From the NCBI GenBank assembly GCA_946056785.1, contig CAMGKS010000001.1, forward strand, positions 1 to 33,268: a DNA stretch of 33,268 nucleotides, read 5' to 3'. Both the position numbers and the translations under genes were made by a program. Of this stretch, positions 30,897-33,268 are shown one piece after another (position 1 is the stretch's first letter; each line of letters starts with the position of its first letter). Source of the stretch: an uncultured Clostridia bacterium (GTDB lineage: Bacteria > Bacillota > Clostridia > Christensenellales > CAG-917). The notes under the pieces are model-generated. The model ran no database searches, had not been told where the DNA came from, and was given only the letters and a program-made list of their open reading frames with translations.

Positions 30897-32549
30897 ATGG
30901 AAATTAAATTTATGACGCCAACCGAGGTATGGGAAACGTTTAACCCCGTTAAAGAGCCTCTTGAAACATACGTCGAAAAGTGTCAGATAAAAGACGAATT
31001 TATGGAAACGGATATGTTTTTTACCGCAGAAACGGTAAAAGACGGCAAAGTCCGCACGTATTGTAAAATGATTTGCAATCGTAATTGGAATGAAAAACAT
31101 CCCGTCGTTCTTTTCCTTACAAATTTATCTGAAAAAATCAATTTCGAAGAAATTAAAAATTTGTTTGTAATGAAAGGATACGTGGTTTTCTTTTTAGATT
31201 ATGCGGGATTTTTTACCCAAAGGGAAACTCGCACTTCTTTTCCCGATTCTCTGTCTTACGCCAGATTTGAAAACGCTAAAAACAATCTCAGCTATATGGG
31301 AGAGTCGGCAAGAATCACTCCTTGGTTTGTTTGGGCAAAAATCGTCCGACGTGCAATTACTTTAATCGGAGAACAGAATATCGCCGACAGCGAAAAAATA
31401 AATCTCGTCGGCTACGTACACGGAGCACAACTTGCATGGATAGTCGGGGCAATAGACGGAAGATTGCATTCTGTCGTTCCGGTTATGGGTTGCGGATATA
31501 ACGCATATGAGAAACGAGAAATTTCTCTCGACTCGGATGAAGAGCGAGCCTGGGTTTCGGGAATATGTCCTGAAACTTACGCCCATTTCATCTCCTGCCC
31601 GGTCGTGTATGCTACAAGCACAAACAGCCTTTTTGCTAACATCGATAAAGCCAACGAAATTATGTCGGGAATTACGTCTACGACAAAATTCCTTTCCATA
31701 TCTCCGAAAACAGACAAACAACTTGCCAAAGACTGCTTCGAAGGGCTTCTTAAATGGGCGGATATTGCGTTCAACGGAGAGGCCCCTAAAATGCCTTCCC
31801 CTGTCGCCTCGTTTTCAGTGAACGGAGATTCCCTTTCGCTGGTCGTTGACGTTCGGCAAAATTGCGATTGCATAGAGACGTTTATTTCATACGACAACGT
31901 GCCGGCTCCTATTCGAGATTGGTTTTCTTTGGAACAATCGTCTGCGGACGGAACGGTTATAACTTACGACGTAACGCCTTACGATGACACTGAAAAACTT
32001 TACGCATTCGCAAACGTTACCTATGACGGCATCGTCGTTTCAACGCCCGTTGTAACTATAACTAAGGATAAATTCAGCGGAGTTAAAGTTTTACCCGCAC
32101 TTGTCGAAAACAACCGCATAGTATATACGAATAAAAAAGGCATCGCAAGTTTTACTCCGCAAACGTCTTCCGTCATCGTCGACGAAGACAATCTCAAAAT
32201 GAAAGCGGGACCGTTCGGCATTAAAGGAGTTACGGTTGACAGTGGTTATCTTTCTACGAACAAACTTATGAAATCGGAATTCGCAAAAGATAAGACAAGC
32301 ATTTTGAAAATCGATTTTTATAGCCCTGCCGAACGTGATATACGCATACAATTATACTCTATCTACAGCGGAGCGTCATACGTTGCAAAATGTTCTCTTA
32401 AAGGCGGAGAAAGATGGCAAAAGGTTTTGCTGTCTTCATCAGATTTTAAATCTGACGACGGAAAACCGCTCGGCGTTTTTTCAGACACGCAAATTACGGT
32501 ATTTAAAAACGTTGCCGGCGTTATATTAAACAATATTATTTGGATATAA
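30897..32549 (+). CDS. Alpha/beta-hydrolase-fold protein lacking its nucleophile, with C-terminal beta domain
   Basis: A protein of 550 residues without a signal peptide. The first part (about 50-300) reads like an alpha/beta hydrolase: HPVVLFLTNL, GYVVFFLDYAGFFTQR, then the strand-elbow INLVGYVHGAQLAW, where the expected G-x-S-x-G is GYVHG and Val174 replaces the nucleophile. DGRLHSVVPVMGCGY follows as in BAAT/acetyl-xylan-esterase relatives. The remainder (about 310-550) looks like beta-sandwich modules, ending with a domain (LKIDFYSPAERDIRIQLY...GERWQKVLLSSSDF) reminiscent of CBM11/CIA30-type carbohydrate-binding folds. It is probably not a normal serine hydrolase and may bind a ligand. 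The start at 30897 is set by the promoter; no SD site is present. Confidence 0.65.
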   Translation: MEIKFMTPTEVWETFNPVKEPLETYVEKCQIKDEFMETDMFFTAETVKDGKVRTYCKMICNRNWNEKHPVVLFLTNLSEKINFEEIKNLFVMKGYVVFFLDYAGFFTQRETRTSFPDSLSYARFENAKNNLSYMGESARITPWFVWAKIVRRAITLIGEQNIADSEKINLVGYVHGAQLAWIVGAIDGRLHSVVPVMGCGYNAYEKREISLDSDEERAWVSGICPETYAHFISCPVVYATSTNSLFANIDKANEIMSGITSTTKFLSISPKTDKQLAKDCFEGLLKWADIAFNGEAPKMPSPVASFSVNGDSLSLVVDVRQNCDCIETFISYDNVPAPIRDWFSLEQSSADGTVITYDVTPYDDTEKLYAFANVTYDGIVVSTPVVTITKDKFSGVKVLPALVENNRIVYTNKKGIASFTPQTSSVIVDEDNLKMKAGPFGIKGVTVDSGYLSTNKLMKSEFAKDKTSILKIDFYSPAERDIRIQLYSIYSGASYVAKCSLKGGERWQKVLLSSSDFKSDDGKPLGVFSDTQITVFKNVAGVILNNIIWI

Positions 32550-32550
32550 T
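32545..32550 (+). promoter_or_regulatory. Possible -10 box for signal peptidase I, leaderless layout
   Basis: TATAAT overlaps the stop codon of the upstream gene and lies six bases before the ATG at 32557. The -35 region is poor (TTATAT at 18 bases), so read-through from the upstream gene is an alternative. Confidence 0.4.
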
Positions 32551-32556
32551 AATGCT

Positions 32557-33150
32557 ATGAACGAAATAAACGAATTGGAAGACTTTTCCCCTGTCGATCC
32601 AAAAAAGAAAAAAGTAAAAATCGCACTATCCGTCATCGCCTCCGTTATCGTCCTTGCTCTGCTTGTCACAGTCATTACTTTATCTTGCATAACCGAAAGT
32701 TTTATCGTCGACGGAGCTTCTATGCAGCCCACTTTAGACGGCGGCAAAGACGGCAATTACACCGACGGCGATAAAGTTATTGTAAATAAAGTCAAACAAA
32801 TCAGTAGAGGCGATATCGTTGTAGCTAGCGTCGCAAAAGAAAACAAAACTCTGATTAAACGGTGCGTTGCTGTCGGCGGCGATAAAGTTAAAATCGAAAG
32901 CGGCATTCTTTACGTAAACGGAGTACAAGAATCGGGGGAATATTTATCCGTAGAAAACAAACGCATGTATAACGGCGTCGAACTGCTGAACGTTGAAGAA
33001 TTTGTCGTCAAGCCTAATTACGTTTATCTTTTAGGCGACAACAGAAGCGTTTCGCACGACAGCCGCGCCATAGGTCAAATCAGCGTAGACGAAATCAACG
33101 GCGTTGTTTTTATGATAATAAGAGAAAATAAAAAGTTGGAATTTATTTAG
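32557..33150 (+). CDS. lepB: Signal peptidase I
   Basis: Cleaves signal peptides from exported proteins at the outer face of the membrane. The protein has 197 residues with a charged cytoplasmic start, one membrane anchor at about 21-44, then the catalytic domain. The catalytic Ser55 is in DGASMQPTL and the Lys101 general base in LIKRCVAVGGDKV; YLLGDNRSVSHDSRAIG is box E. Thus the Ser/Lys dyad is complete, in the short Gram-positive form. The ATG lies seven bases after the upstream stop with no SD site; either a leaderless transcript or coupling to the upstream gene is needed. Confidence 0.95.
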   Translation: MNEINELEDFSPVDPKKKKVKIALSVIASVIVLALLVTVITLSCITESFIVDGASMQPTLDGGKDGNYTDGDKVIVNKVKQISRGDIVVASVAKENKTLIKRCVAVGGDKVKIESGILYVNGVQESGEYLSVENKRMYNGVELLNVEEFVVKPNYVYLLGDNRSVSHDSRAIGQISVDEINGVVFMIIRENKKLEFI

Positions 33151-33164
33151 TCCGACTTTTTTTT
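33132..33164 (+). terminator. Terminator at the end of the signal peptidase gene
   Basis: AAAGTTGGA, inside the last codons, pairs with TCCGACTTT (one wobble) and is followed by T residues to 33164. The right arm and T-run are repeated at once (TAGTCCGACTTTTTTT, 33166-33181). Confidence 0.75.
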
Positions 33165-33181
33165 CTAGTCCGACTTTTTTT

Positions 33182-33268
33182 GCGTTACGCTGCATAAACG
33201 CGGCTTTGAGTGCGTTCGTCGTCTCTTTATTTAACTTTTATCCGCTTATTTTCTTACCCTTTTCAATC
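33182..33268. other. Window end without a recognised feature
   Basis: The last 87 bases hold no gene that I can support. Confidence 0.4.

Overview
The window looks like a chromosomal segment of an endospore-forming, AT-rich Firmicute. It is probably an uncultured Clostridia-type gut or anaerobic lineage. The grounds are a tricistronic gerA-gerB-gerC germination receptor operon, the Bacillus/Clostridium order of pyrimidine genes, an oxygen-scavenging flavodiiron protein, an oxygen-sensitive Fe-S serine dehydratase, strong Shine-Dalgarno (SD) sites, and many near-consensus TTGACA-N17-TATAAT promoters. The lineage itself is inference. I saw no tRNA, rRNA, CRISPR, insertion sequence or phage gene.

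Layout. Positions 1-1210 (+): an ECF sigma factor cut by the window edge, overlapping a single-pass membrane protein that is probably its anti-sigma factor. 1396-2535 (+): flavodiiron protein with its own promoter and a dyad operator candidate. 2697-8716 (-): a membrane-anchored unknown protein, a PAQR/hemolysin III protein co-directional with an unusual RuvB-like ATPase, a one-chain L-serine dehydratase, and a GtrA-like membrane protein. 8783-20195 (-): the full de novo UMP pathway in the order pyrB-pyrC-carA-carB-pyrK-pyrD-pyrF-pyrE, tightly overlapping and without pyrR or a uracil permease, followed by a DEAD-box RNA helicase that seems to lack a normal start codon. 20339-21880 (+): a surface lipoprotein with InlB-type repeats. 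22165-25433 (-): purB-purA (IMP to AMP) plus a small single-domain (p)ppGpp-hydrolase-like HD protein, with an intrinsic terminator placed between the purB promoter and the purB ribosome site. 25551-26360 (-): amidohydrolase. 26524-30117 (+): gerABC. 30157-30609 (-): small protein with a four-copy 18-bp tandem repeat and a sigma-K-like promoter. 30897-33150 (+): a hydrolase-fold protein without its nucleophile, then signal peptidase I.

How the genes work together: nucleotide synthesis dominates. The pyr operon makes UMP and the pur cluster makes AMP, and the HD protein may remove the alarmone that is known to inhibit PurA. The ger operon and possibly the repeat protein belong to sporulation or germination.

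Most notable: (1) three or four genes whose start codon lies 6-7 bases after a -10 box and has no SD site, so they are probably leaderless; (2) an AUC/AUU start on the DEAD-box gene, with a hairpin just upstream; (3) a RuvB-like protein with a long helical N-terminal extension and an acidic tail; (4) an attenuator-like purB leader that matches no riboswitch class I recognise; (5) dyads in or beside the promoters of the flavodiiron and GtrA-like genes. All promoter, terminator and fold calls are by eye.
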